Of a DNA stretch of 64,000 nt, positions 20,420-30,718 are shown piece after piece. The stretch spans positions 744,001-808,000 of the forward strand of contig NC_072818.1 in the NCBI RefSeq assembly GCF_003013715.1, written 5' to 3'. A program made the translations under genes and the position numbers. Below the pieces are notes generated by a model that was not told the origin of the DNA, did no database searches, and worked only from the letters and a program-made list of their open reading frames with translations. This DNA is from Candidozyma auris (taxonomy: Eukaryota > Ascomycota > Pichiomycetes > Serinales > Metschnikowiaceae). Position 1 is the stretch's first letter. Each line of letters opens with the position of its first letter.

Positions 20420-22471
20420 CTACTCTGCTGTTGGCCTGGCTCCTTTGATCTCGGTTCCCTCCTCGGGTCCCGGCTTGGCCACTCCGAGCTCGTAGTCAAA
20501 CTCGTCAAGTTCCATCGCAACGTCTCCAACTTGTGTGTATCCAGCACTGACCGTGCCGTAGTACTCATCAAACAACTGGTCGATGTTCTCGAGCTCCACC
20601 CCCTTCGTCTCAGGGTAAAAGTACATTACCGTGCATATCGAAAGCGCACAGCTGCTTGCTGGGAAAATATACATGGCCCATCCTATAGTCTCCTGGAAGA
20701 TTGGCGTGAGCTGGCCCACAATGTAGTTGGCTAGCCAGTTGGTTGCCGTAGAAAGCGACACACCCTTTGATCTCACCGCCAAGGGATACACTTCTGGTGG
20801 GATGAGGAACCCGATAGGACCCCAACTGTAGCCAAAGCCAGCATTGTATATCACCACCAAGAGAGCAACCAACAGCGGCGTCGCCTCCACATCGAGCCAC
20901 ATGACAAACGCAATGAAGCTGAGACACACCCCCATTAATAGGCCTCCGCTAATAAGAATAGGTTTGCGGCCCCACCGGTCCACTAAAAACCAGGGCGCAA
21001 CGGTACTGAGTAAGTATACTGTAGCATTCACTCCTGTCATAAGAAGTGCCATGGAGTCCTTGAAGCCAGCTTCTCCAAACACCATGGGGGCGTAGTAAGA
21101 TATGATGTTGATGCCATTGAATTGGGCGAACGCCAACGCTGAGCATGCGATGAATATACGAAGCCTGTAGTGGCCGAACATGTGTCTCCACGATCTCTCC
21201 TTTTTGGGAATTTTGATTCTCTCCTCGAGAATACTATTTTTGATAAGGAAGAACTCGTGCTCCGCTTTAAGCGGGTCTGGGTCATCGTGATACAAAAGAC
21301 AGAGCACATGGAAGCCTCGCTGATCCATGTCAACGTCCAAGAGCCATCGAGGGCTTTCGACAACAAAGAAACCGCCTAGGAATAGAATGATCGCCAATAT
21401 CACTTGGATAAAAAGCGGAAGCCGCCACGAAACATTGGCAGCAAGAGCGTCTGGGTTCTCTCTGGCGTCTCCAATGTCCTGAATGAAGTAGCAAGCGTAA
21501 TCGATCCACACACTCAAGCAGTAGCCGGCAATGTTACCAGTGAACTCACCACAGACAAGCTTACCACGATCCTCGGACGGAGAGATCTCACATTGGTACG
21601 AGGGAACCATAGTGGATAATATACCGACGCCAAACCCGCTGAACACTCTGCCCACGCCGAAAACCCACAAGTTGGTTGCAAATGACTGTAGACACCCGCC
21701 CAACATGAAAATGACTGTTCCTAGCAAGATCGTGCGCTTGCGCCCAATGCTGTCAGAGATCTTCGACACCATGAGCGATGAGATCATGGCGCCAATCTCC
21801 AAGATGGAAATCACCAACCCAATCTCGGTGGCTGTCGGGTAGTTGAAGTACATCTTGAAAGTGACAAACGTCAAGATCCCCGAGCACACGCCCTGCTCGT
21901 ATCCGAAAAGCGACACAAACAACGATACAAACGCCGAGGTAAAGTAAACCAACTTCTTCCCCTTGAACTTGAGCTTCCGCGTGTACTTCCTTGCATCGAA
22001 GTCTACATGCTCATATGAGTTGCCGTAATTATCCATCCGGACTCCACTATCCACCAGAGGGCCCAAGTCGCGCCGTCTGAGGCGATCTTCCTCTGTTGCC
22101 GTGTCAATGGTATCCCACTCAGCGAAGGAGTCACCACCGTCGCTGTTATCACCGTCTCCAACACTGAAGTTATCACTGCCGTCGCCCGAGTCATTAGCTT
22201 TGCTCTTTATCATCACGGGTTCCGAGTCAAGGGATCCTCGGCTCCCCGAGCTCGAGCTCACGTGCTCGTGTGCTGGTTTTTCGTAGCTGCTGTCCAAGTT
22301 GCTCAAGTGGCCCAACGGCTGTAGCGGGTGTTTCTCGCCCTGATTGTTGGTGTAGTTGGACGAGTGCAATGGGGAAGGTCTGCCTGGCGGGTTTGAGGAG
22401 TCGACGGCGTCGTAGTCCAAGTCAGAGTTGGAGCCGCCGCCGTGCTCGTTTAATCTGTGATATTTGCTCAT
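20420..22471 (-). CDS. MFS sugar transporter with long acidic N-terminus
   Basis: From ATG 22471 (MSKYHRLNEHGG) the protein has 683 residues; an earlier in-frame ATG would add 38 residues of leader-like sequence. About 170 polar, Ser/Asp-rich cytosolic residues precede 12 membrane segments. Sugar-porter signatures are present: DSIGRKRT after TM2, GRVFSGFGVGILS, the VESPRWLL loop, DRWGRKP in the second half and PETKG near the end. The segment QFNGINIISYYAP in TM7 is typical of sugar porters. The large N-terminal extension is unusual for hexose carriers and recalls sensor-like or polyol-type members. The substrate cannot be told from sequence alone. Confidence 0.88.
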   Translation of the reverse strand: MSKYHRLNEHGGGSNSDLDYDAVDSSNPPGRPSPLHSSNYTNNQGEKHPLQPLGHLSNLDSSYEKPAHEHVSSSSGSRGSLDSEPVMIKSKANDSGDGSDNFSVGDGDNSDGGDSFAEWDTIDTATEEDRLRRRDLGPLVDSGVRMDNYGNSYEHVDFDARKYTRKLKFKGKKLVYFTSAFVSLFVSLFGYEQGVCSGILTFVTFKMYFNYPTATEIGLVISILEIGAMISSLMVSKISDSIGRKRTILLGTVIFMLGGCLQSFATNLWVFGVGRVFSGFGVGILSTMVPSYQCEISPSEDRGKLVCGEFTGNIAGYCLSVWIDYACYFIQDIGDARENPDALAANVSWRLPLFIQVILAIILFLGGFFVVESPRWLLDVDMDQRGFHVLCLLYHDDPDPLKAEHEFFLIKNSILEERIKIPKKERSWRHMFGHYRLRIFIACSALAFAQFNGINIISYYAPMVFGEAGFKDSMALLMTGVNATVYLLSTVAPWFLVDRWGRKPILISGGLLMGVCLSFIAFVMWLDVEATPLLVALLVVIYNAGFGYSWGPIGFLIPPEVYPLAVRSKGVSLSTATNWLANYIVGQLTPIFQETIGWAMYIFPASSCALSICTVMYFYPETKGVELENIDQLFDEYYGTVSAGYTQVGDVAMELDEFDYELGVAKPGPEEGTEIKGARPTAE

Positions 22472-23025
22472 GTCGGCATTTAAAGAGAGAAAACGGGGAA
22501 GGTGGTAGGTTGAAGGTGTAGGTTGGTTGGAATTGGAGCTAACTTTAGAGCGCGATCTCCAGTGTGAAGGATTGCTTGGGGCCAACCATGTGTGACGAGG
22601 GAGTCAAATAGCCAGGAGGGTTTGATATTTTGATTACTTCACAACATTTTGAGCCTAAACTGGCTTGTTGATGCTCTCGTGTGCTGCTATTTACTTTGTT
22701 TACTGACTTGAACTTTGTAGATCCTAGGGCGTTGCAGCAAGGGTCTCGAAAATTTGTGGGGTCAAATTTCGCAGCCATTCTACGCTACTACAAAAACGTG
22801 TACTTATAGTTTTGTGTCAATTGCGTGGGAGGACGTCAAGTGGAGAGCAGAAGAAAGAGGGAAGAACTTCCAGATTCTCCCAGAATTCTCTGCATGGCTA
22901 CTGCAATCTCCTAGTCAGCGTCCCGGCATTAAATAGTAGGCAAAAGTCTATAATACGCATACCAGTGCAAGCAGATTCACTAGAATCCAATGGATCATCT
23001 TGTCTCATCGATTTCTGGTCAACAA
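22472..23025. other. Intergenic spacer
   Basis: Promoter of the sugar transporter and 3' flank of the elongase gene; contains an exact copy of the 11-bp motif at 22767. No gene seen. Confidence 0.55.
22767..22777 (-). repeat. TGGCTGCGAAA motif copy 7
   Basis: Exact minus-strand copy in GAATGGCTGCGAAATTTG, 296 bases upstream of the sugar transporter ATG. Confidence 0.8.
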
Positions 23026-24006
23026 TCACTTCTTCCCGCCCTTGATGTAGCTCTCAATATAGAATGCCGCGAACAACATGGTCAAAGGAGTCAAGTAGGC
23101 CACATTGATCATGAGAGGCATCGCCTGCTCAGCATTGTGGATGCAGTTGTTGTACGAGTTGCTCAGGGTGTCGTAGTACCACACAAAAGCGTGGAACACG
23201 GCCAAGGAGCCGCCAAACACAAACTGGCAGATTTGGAGCGAGGTGAGTATTCTTTTGGCTATCACTGGCACCCTCACTCTGATACAGCACAAGGAGAAGT
23301 AGAAATACATCAACGAGTGGATAAACGAGTTGAACACCACAAAAATCCAGATGGGAGGCGCCCTGTAACGGATGCCGCTCCACATACACATCATGGCGCC
23401 CGCATGGTGGTAGCTCTGCAAAAGCGACGAGGGCTTCCCCTTGAGCAAGATGATGATGGTGTCGATGACCTCGTAGAATTTCAGCATGTAGAACCACCAG
23501 CCGAGAATGGTCAAGTTCTTCGTCATGAAGTCCTGGTTGAAAACTCCGTTTTCCACGTCACACACGGCGTACACGAAATTCGAGAGCCTGCTCTGGGAGT
23601 TGTACCTCAACGACATGGAGGCCACCGTTTTGCCAAAGCACTGGAGCATGCTGACAAACGTCCACACCGAGTAGACGCAAAGAAACACGTTGTGCAAGAG
23701 CACGAACAACTTGAACAAGGGCGATTTTGCTATGTGGAACGGAGCGGGCGCCAAGCGCTTGACCTGGGTCTCGGTGAGTTTTTCATTCTCCAAGTGGGCT
23801 TTCTTCTTCTGCCTGGCGATCACTAAAGGATTGACGAAGTGCACCACGGAAAAGTACACGATGGCAATGGTCAAGGGCATAGACACTTTCATGGAGGCGT
23901 CGAAAACGGCCGCCAAAAGGGCGTTTTCAAAGGGAGCCGAGGGGGGCCCCAAGCTGGTGGATGGGTACTTGAAAAAGTCCGAGTGAGGAAGCCCAAAGTA
24001 GTGCAT
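23026..24006 (-). CDS. Very-long-chain fatty acid elongase (ELO family)
   Basis: From ATG 24006 (MHYFGLPHSDFF) the protein has 326 residues; the frame extends upstream into pyrimidine-rich leader. ELO motifs are in order: KFYEVIDT (176-183), QSYHH (197-201), NSFIHSLMYFYF (226-237) and TSLQICQFV. About seven membrane helices are expected. The family condenses malonyl-CoA with acyl-CoA in the ER. The catalytic histidine box is QxxHH rather than HxxHH as in Elo1/2/3, a form known from elongases acting on unsaturated chains in fungi, algae and animals, so a polyunsaturated or otherwise distinct substrate is possible. The C-terminus is Lys-rich (YIKGGKK), as in other ER residents. Confidence 0.92.
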   Translation of the reverse strand: MHYFGLPHSDFFKYPSTSLGPPSAPFENALLAAVFDASMKVSMPLTIAIVYFSVVHFVNPLVIARQKKKAHLENEKLTETQVKRLAPAPFHIAKSPLFKLFVLLHNVFLCVYSVWTFVSMLQCFGKTVASMSLRYNSQSRLSNFVYAVCDVENGVFNQDFMTKNLTILGWWFYMLKFYEVIDTIIILLKGKPSSLLQSYHHAGAMMCMWSGIRYRAPPIWIFVVFNSFIHSLMYFYFSLCCIRVRVPVIAKRILTSLQICQFVFGGSLAVFHAFVWYYDTLSNSYNNCIHNAEQAMPLMINVAYLTPLTMLFAAFYIESYIKGGKK

Positions 24007-25117
24007 CCTGAGGGATAAAACTGGAATGTGGATGAGAAAGAAGAAGAAGAAAGAAAAGAAAGGGCAATGAAGCGAAGGAAAAAGAAGAGTGGGTTTTGGT
24101 TGGCAATTGGGGGTAGGATGGTAGCTAGATGACGGCACCGCTGCCTAATGCGGAAAGCGAAACGAAGAGGGTAGCGCCAGGCAGGTGGATGAGAGACGCT
24201 TTTTGGGCGCGAAGCCGTTGCAAGGGTGGGAAGTGCTCGAGGGTCAGGAGCACACACAATAGAGAACAATATAAATGCATAGTCCATATAAATAGTTATA
24301 GATAACGGAATACAGAATCCGAATTGTTCAAATTCCATCCATCGAAGTTGTTGGTTTTCTGCTCTCGGGTTTCTTCTTTTTTTTGTCCTTTCGCTCTTCC
24401 TCTTCGCTTCCTCGGCAGTAGATTAGCTTTTGGCGCCAGACTGCGGCGCTTGTCTCAGTGCGAAGCAGCTTCCCATGGGGCCACAAATCGACAGCAGAAT
24501 TGGCACACAGAACCCAATTGGAGGATTTGGTGAGAGCTTTTCCATCTACAGCCAGCTAAAAAGTTCACTGTGCTAATTTCACTTCTCAATTGCTCTTGCT
24601 GAAAGTTTTGTGTAGCCATGTCTCACTCAGCTTCGCTTCGCTCGGCTCGCAAGAGGGAGGCACCGAATGTTGGGCTTTTGCTGCCCAATTCCGACCCCAG
24701 CCTTCGGAGCGCTCGGTCCACAAGAGAGAACACAAAAATGTCGTTTGACTAAAGCCCGGCGGGTATTTGTTTTCCTGTAAATTTACTAGAGTTTATTTTT
24801 TATACTTTTTTTTGTTTGTTGAAGTGTGCTTCTTTGTTCATTCGATTCTTTGTTCACTGTTTATGGTACTTCTTTTAGCTGTTCAATACGTATCGAAATT
24901 CACTCTCCCTCCACCGCTTGGCCCTGCAAGGTCTATTACTTCACCGCATCTGGTTTGCAGCCATTGCGGTTTGTGGAGCTACCTCTTGAAACAAAGAACC
25001 TTGATTGCCATCCTTTGCAATGGAAAGAACAATAACGACACATTACTCTTTACCAAGCTCTTCCTACACTGTAATTCTTATCCTTTACACTCTCAATCTC
25101 TTGTCATGATTCGTTAC
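24007..25117. other. Intergenic spacer, 1.1 kb
   Basis: Elongase promoter (with a pyrimidine-rich leader) and 3' flank of the KH-domain gene. A weak motif relative, TTTGCAGCCATT, occurs at 24954. No supported gene or tRNA. Confidence 0.5.
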
Positions 25118-27874
25118 TTACCAGCAATTGGACTGGGAATTGCGCATGTCTGGGGCTAGCGGGGCCGCAAGACTGGGTATCTTTTTCATGGCGCTGACGT
25201 TGTTGGGCTGGTTGGTGATGGCCCGCAACGGTTGCATTTGTGGAGGCCTCGTTGGCGTTCTTTTGGGGGATCCTCTGGGGGACCCGCTGAATTCGCTCGT
25301 GTAACTTCGTACGGGCGATCTAGCAGGCGACCGCACTGGCGATCTCGTGGGAGACCGTGCGTAGTCCATGGCAACGTCTACATAGCGCTCGGGAGATCTC
25401 GTGGGCGATCTCACGGGAGACCGAACGGGGGAGTGGGCGGGAGATGCCATTGGTGTTGGTGGGAGCATCACCGAAGGGAGGATGGGATCGAAGTGCAATT
25501 CCTGCTTGTCCAAGATGAGGAAGCGCTGGTCTCTGAGGAAGATTGTCAAGTCAGCAATGGCCTTTTGGGCTTTGGCCACGTCAAACGAGCTCAAGAAGAT
25601 TTGGTGGTATGGGAGTGGTTCCTTTGTTTCTGGATCGATGGGGTTGGCGTTCCATGAAAGCTCTACATCCAAAAGAAGTCTGAATGGGATGATGATTTTC
25701 TCCCTGATATCCTCGTTTTTCTCGTTGAAGGTGCTCTCGAACTTCCCAAGAGTAAATGTCACTTGGAACTCCCACGTTTGTGGAAGCATCGATGCCAACT
25801 TCATCGCACACTGGTGAGGCCTGCTGTCGTTGCCCTTGATCGCCAACAAATGGTAATTCTCGCCTTTGAACGAGTCTAGAGAAGCTGGGAAGTCGATGTA
25901 GGTGCTGAAGTCTGACTCCAAGTCGTTGACAAACCGGAGATTCTGGCCCTGTCTCCGAATAAGCATTCTGTAGTGACTCTTCAAAAGCCTGAATCCGACG
26001 CTGTTATAGATGGCGGACATCCCACGCAGCTGGGCCAATGTGTTCAGACAGCATTGGGCCACCAATTGGTCGATTTCGTATTTCACATACACGATATTCT
26101 TCAGGTTCTTCATTGGGCACTTGATCAACACATTGTTGTCTCTTCTGAAGGAATACAATATTCTGTCGTCGTTATTTTTGTCAGGATTTTTCCTCAGGCT
26201 CGAGAACTTAATGAATACATTGTATTTTTTCATGATCGACTGAATAATGGAGCCTCCGTTCCCGATGATGCTTTTATGGAAAACCTCAGGAATGTTGAAC
26301 TCCATTTCCGCTGGCAACTCCATTTCAATGAGCGAAACGCTTTTCAGTAAAATATCAAACACGGAAGAAAGCTGTCTGTTCTTGACTCCCGCTGCAACTG
26401 CAATAGATGAGCAAATGGTGAAGTTGTACTCGTTATGAGGCTTGAATCTGATTTGGGGCATGTGGTTGAGCTGGTTCAAAATCTTGATGACTTTGCCGTT
26501 TTTTTTACCACTAAGAAATTCTCTGTGCTCATTGCGGAGCTCCATGCTTACTGAGAAGCGGAACTTCGAAGACTCGTCTGTATTGCTTTCTTCCGTAAAT
26601 AAACAGCTGGCTTGAAATCCTGCAATGAGATCTTTGAGAAGCAGACGAACCTCACTCTTGAAGCCAACAATGCTCATTCCGTTGCAATTGTACGTGAGAA
26701 TGCATGTCTTGCGGACGTTAATGAGCTTGATCAAATAGTACTCAAAATCGACAGATCTAAAGTTTGAAGGAAACTTGATATCCAAGCTGTAGTAGTTGCA
26801 ACTGAGGTTGCTGATCTCTTGAATGGTCTTTTTGACTTCCTCCACGCTGTGACCCTGGACAACAACCCTGTTGTTCCTAGCTTCTCCAAGGCTTGGTATC
26901 AGAATGAAGGTGCCATGCTGAAGCATGAGCGACAGGATGTCTCTCTCCGAGTATAAAGTGATGATGTCAAGCTTGTCCTTGGAAAGCTCGATCTCCTGCA
27001 AATACAAATTTGCTTTGGAGTTCACTCTCGAGTCTACCGTTGCGATCAAGTCCAGAATAATGCGTTTTGCCAAAAGAATTTCGGGAATCCTTCTAGACGT
27101 AATCCATATATAGGAGTCCTCGTTTGTCTTTGCCACCTTGCAGTTGAAGTTAAAAGGCATCAAAGCTGGCAAGTATATGTTCACATTCAGCTGGCGAGCA
27201 ACCTCGCCAAAGTTGGCGAAGTTGACTCCTCCCAAACCGGGAAGTAAAGATAAGGGCACCCCGATTCTGTGCACTTTAAACCCATGCAACGAGGCGTCAA
27301 CCAAAATTCGGCACTCTGTTTCTGCCACCCTAAGATTCTCCGTTGGCCCTGCTATGTACAAGGCGAAGGGCGAATCGGTGAGTGGGACCGCCGAAGCCTG
27401 CAAGTTCTTAAAGTCGATATGTTTGTCGCTGATCATGATCTCCACCTGGCATTTTGTAGCTATCGCTTCGATTCTCAGCACGAATTCCGGCCCTATCTGA
27501 GCAAAATCAGCATCAGAAAGGGCAATCTTTTTAACGTCCACCCTGAAGTAAGTGCGCAATAGCTCGATCCTTGAGATATTTATGAATGTTTCCAGCCCGT
27601 TTATCAGAATGGTGATGAGCTGATTGGAAAGCTGTGGCTCGACCAACTTGACGTGGTTCACGTCGTCCATTCCGTTATGGTTGAGTTTCCTTACTGTATT
27701 CCTCAAAGGCGCCATGTTGTCCATGATTCTGACATTGGGAGAGGGACATGGAATCAACGTGGGAGTGTAAGCAGCCAGGCTCTGCCAGAGGCCAAAGTCG
27801 GACTCGAATAACCCAGCCAGCGGGTTTACCAAGTAGGAATGCTCCAACGAGAGAATAACGAGATTGGAGTCCAT
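25118..27874 (-). CDS. KH-domain RNA-binding protein (YLL032C-like)
   Basis: From ATG 27874 (MDSNLVILSLEHSYLVNPLAG) the protein has 918 residues; an in-frame upstream extension lacks family features. At least two KH-like GxxG loops are visible: SGKKNGKVIKILNQ (about 458-471) and IIGNGGSIIQSIMKKY (about 532-547). Other alpha/beta segments suggest further divergent KH folds, as in the budding-yeast KH protein YLL032C and the Bicaudal-C/vigilin-like group. The last 110 residues hold a run of Arg-Ser-Pro units (S-P-V/T/A-R repeated about ten times, roughly residues 808-865), which suits phosphorylation by proline-directed or SR kinases. The likely role is cytoplasmic mRNA binding. The family assignment is moderately sure. 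Confidence 0.78.
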   Translation of the reverse strand: MDSNLVILSLEHSYLVNPLAGLFESDFGLWQSLAAYTPTLIPCPSPNVRIMDNMAPLRNTVRKLNHNGMDDVNHVKLVEPQLSNQLITILINGLETFINISRIELLRTYFRVDVKKIALSDADFAQIGPEFVLRIEAIATKCQVEIMISDKHIDFKNLQASAVPLTDSPFALYIAGPTENLRVAETECRILVDASLHGFKVHRIGVPLSLLPGLGGVNFANFGEVARQLNVNIYLPALMPFNFNCKVAKTNEDSYIWITSRRIPEILLAKRIILDLIATVDSRVNSKANLYLQEIELSKDKLDIITLYSERDILSLMLQHGTFILIPSLGEARNNRVVVQGHSVEEVKKTIQEISNLSCNYYSLDIKFPSNFRSVDFEYYLIKLINVRKTCILTYNCNGMSIVGFKSEVRLLLKDLIAGFQASCLFTEESNTDESSKFRFSVSMELRNEHREFLSGKKNGKVIKILNQLNHMPQIRFKPHNEYNFTICSSIAVAAGVKNRQLSSVFDILLKSVSLIEMELPAEMEFNIPEVFHKSIIGNGGSIIQSIMKKYNVFIKFSSLRKNPDKNNDDRILYSFRRDNNVLIKCPMKNLKNIVYVKYEIDQLVAQCCLNTLAQLRGMSAIYNSVGFRLLKSHYRMLIRRQGQNLRFVNDLESDFSTYIDFPASLDSFKGENYHLLAIKGNDSRPHQCAMKLASMLPQTWEFQVTFTLGKFESTFNEKNEDIREKIIIPFRLLLDVELSWNANPIDPETKEPLPYHQIFLSSFDVAKAQKAIADLTIFLRDQRFLILDKQELHFDPILPSVMLPPTPMASPAHSPVRSPVRSPTRSPERYVDVAMDYARSPTRSPVRSPARSPVRSYTSEFSGSPRGSPKRTPTRPPQMQPLRAITNQPNNVSAMKKIPSLAAPLAPDMRNSQSNCW

Positions 27875-29393
27875 GGAGGGGGGAAAGGTTGAAGAAGAAG
27901 GTCTCTGGATGTGATAGCAAAGGTGTTGGAGAGTATGACCTATATAAAAGGGGCCTTTTTGCAAAACGGTTTGAGCAAGAAAAAATGGCTGCAAATGTCA
28001 ATAGGTAAACAAGCGTATGCACCAGGTGCCTATTAGACTTCCCGAAAGAGGAAATTGATAACAGCAGCGCAGGAGACGCCTGCCTCTTTGGGAAAAGACA
28101 TTAAACCAGGTGCAGGATGGTATGGTCTTGGTGCCTGGTTGCGGTTGGTGAAGGGAAGAATTTTGAAGGCTTTGGGGAGATTATGACATATCACACATAG
28201 CAGGCAATGATCAGTGTGTTCGGTAAATCTCCTTATGGGAAGAGGAGGAGGGGGTAAGGTGTTGACAATCTTTTGAGATGAAGCCACAAACAGACCATCT
28301 TTTAGAAATCACTGAGAAAGTTATAAGAGCTCCTTTGCAAAAGGCGATAGATGCTCCTTGGGTTTTGTGTGACTCTAGGTTGAAGCAGAAACTTGTTTTC
28401 AAGTCTAGAAGCATATATATGGTGCATCGTGGAGTGTCAACATCCATCAGCTGTAGTACAACTACTGTACAACTCGCCAAGCAGTAAGAAGGCTTCGTTA
28501 TTCCATCGATATTGATATTATTCTGATTTGTATTTTTTCTCATTCGTGGGTGCCAGTCTTCGAAGAAACATACTGGAAGGTCAGATTACTGTTTTTGAGG
28601 ATGGCTCCGTACGGGCCAATCCACTATACGATTTGCTTCACTTACAAAAGCAAGATTCCTATCACTCCAACTTGCCTCAACTATCAATGAACGACTCTTT
28701 ACACTTCTACTTGATTTTCAACAGAGTGGCGTTGATTTATCGCATACAACATTGTAAACGGTTCCCGATCCACTTCCAGAGGCAGCAATGGAGTTGTAGT
28801 ATTGATCTATGGTCTCTCTTCAATTGACAACGATCGTACTTCATAATCTCATTGATGTTTGTCCTTTAAGAATGGCTAATTTGATAGACTCACCGTGATG
28901 GAAGTTCCTTGCGTTAACCTCACACTATCTAAAGATCAATATCTTGTTTGAACTTAATTCTAGTTTATCCCCTCAGAACTCATTATCACCCCATGAGTTT
29001 TGCAGTCAAGTAAAAGTGCTTCTCACTATACTCGAACCGAAATGGACTTTGTTCAATCAAGATGTTGAGGATCTCACACTTATAATACTGTTTCTTTACT
29101 TGTCTAAGAAGACCATGCAAATTAATGTCGCTGTTAGTTCCAATTCTAATTTTGAGCCTTCCAGTTGTCTGATTATATAAAGCCCGACGGTCCGTATAAC
29201 ATATCAATTTGTAGGCATGAAATAGCTAAGTATTTCAAGAAGTGTGGCTTGAACGAGGTGAAAGCGTCACGAACCGACCTTCGTCTAAGTTGAGATCAAT
29301 TGTTTCTAAACCTTGTAGTCAGGACGTATGCATCGACTAAAGAACCTCATAAATATCATCCATTGATTTTTGTAGAGCATAATCAATTTGTTA
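27875..29393. other. Intergenic spacer with protein-like fragments
   Basis: Contains the KH gene promoter (a TATATAAAA element near 27942 and a motif variant TGGCTGCAAAT at 27986). On the plus strand between about 28550 and 29300 several short protein-like reading frames follow one another. They do not join into one frame and are described as a finding. No annotated gene is supported. Confidence 0.45.
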
Positions 29394-30515
29394 TCACCTT
29401 GGTGGAACCCTCTTCGTGTCCCAGATGTACACCATCTCGTCCCAACCCGTGGTTGCACACCACCCCGGATCTCCCCAGAGACTGTAGTCACAACCCAAAA
29501 CAAACTCACGGTGCTGTCGCATCACACCTTTGCAGCCGCTACCACCATTATGCAAAAAGCGAGCCTTGTCGTCCAGCTGGTCGATCCAAACCCGGGATGT
29601 CATGTCATAAGACGTGGAAAGTAGTTCCTGGCCCAGGTGGGGAGACCAAACGACCTTTCTCACGGCAAATTCGTGCCCTAGCAACTCGTTAAGTGGAGTC
29701 GGGCCACGTAAGTGGTATGCTGGCAGAGGCTGGCCCGGAATTAGGTTATCGAGTTTAGCTATCATTCGCAAATCCCACACCCTCACCGACTTGTCCGTGC
29801 CCGCAGACGCTACAATGTTGGGCTTGTATTTGTTCCAATCACAAGATAGCGCCTCGAGTCCGCCGTGAGCTACAAAGTCAAGCTGGAGCGGCTGCGGAGC
29901 ACGAATATCCCATATATTAACATGCGACGACCCATTGCAACTGATGATCGTCAGCGGTGAATGCGGCGAGAATGTCGCGTTGTAAACACACTGAGCTGTG
30001 TTGAAGGCGGCCTGGCCCTGTTTATGGCTTGTTGGAGGCGCCGGCTGCGAGTTGGAAGCCTTGGCACTATGGTCCACTTTTGAACTCAACGTGAGCATCG
30101 ATTGTTGTCTCGAAGGAACCCAGAGTTTGATGTTACCGTCCCACGAGGACGTGACAAAATTCTGTTTTTCAACCAAATTCCAATTGACAGAGAAAACCTC
30201 TCGCTGGTGCTCTTTCCAGTTCATCACAGGGAATTGCGGCACTTTGGCGTCGAAAAGCTTCACCAGACCGTCTCCCAGAGCCACAGCTAGCTGGTTTTCG
30301 TTAATTTCGCTCCAAGAAGTATCAAAAAGCCCATCCTGGGTTTCCCATGCGATATCGTTGTGGATCTGGCCGCTTGGGTCTATCGATAGAACAAAGAGTT
30401 TCCCGTTTCCCACGAGCCCGTAATTGGCTGCTGTGGCCACCGCAAGCTTGTTGTCGAAAAAAGGTGAGTATCGCACGCCGTAGCCGTTGTAACCTGCGGT
30501 TCTGAAGGAAAGCAT
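29394..30515 (-). CDS. PEX7: Peroxisomal import receptor Pex7 (WD40)
   Basis: A 373-residue beta-propeller. It opens MLSFRTAGYNGYGVRYSPF, the characteristic Pex7 start, followed by WD repeats such as HQREVFSVNWN...SSWDGNIKLW, NGSSHVNIWDIR, SAGTDKSVRVWDLR and a final WDEMVYIWDT. Pex7 recognises the N-terminal PTS2 signal on cargo such as thiolase in the cytosol and, with a Pex20/Pex18-type co-receptor, delivers it to the peroxisomal membrane. Length matches the yeast protein (375). An insert of about 30 residues rich in Ser/Gln/Ala between the third and fourth repeats is a lineage-specific loop. The identification is secure. Confidence 0.95.
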   Translation of the reverse strand: MLSFRTAGYNGYGVRYSPFFDNKLAVATAANYGLVGNGKLFVLSIDPSGQIHNDIAWETQDGLFDTSWSEINENQLAVALGDGLVKLFDAKVPQFPVMNWKEHQREVFSVNWNLVEKQNFVTSSWDGNIKLWVPSRQQSMLTLSSKVDHSAKASNSQPAPPTSHKQGQAAFNTAQCVYNATFSPHSPLTIISCNGSSHVNIWDIRAPQPLQLDFVAHGGLEALSCDWNKYKPNIVASAGTDKSVRVWDLRMIAKLDNLIPGQPLPAYHLRGPTPLNELLGHEFAVRKVVWSPHLGQELLSTSYDMTSRVWIDQLDDKARFLHNGGSGCKGVMRQHREFVLGCDYSLWGDPGWCATTGWDEMVYIWDTKRVPPR

Positions 30516-30718
30516 TTGGATGGGTCAGGTTGGCTTGAAAGTGTTGATAATTGAGGGTCTACTTTGAGTGCGCACTACTACTGATGGGACCCCAGAGTCA
30601 ATGCACTGTTGATTCGATCAACCGATTATATACAGAGATCTATGAAACATATTTAGACGTGGTCTAGTGATACACCCACGAGCGTCTTGCTACTCAATGT
30701 CTCTCACGTCTGCGACAT

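Noticed and set aside
22990..23826. 278-codon plus-strand frame opposite the elongase gene
   Set aside because: The minus strand carries clear ELO motifs, and the plus frame has no family features.
24767..25159. 130-codon plus-strand frame at the 3' end of the KH gene
   Set aside because: Overlaps the KH gene's last codons, starts in T-rich spacer, and shows only low-complexity hydrophobic sequence.
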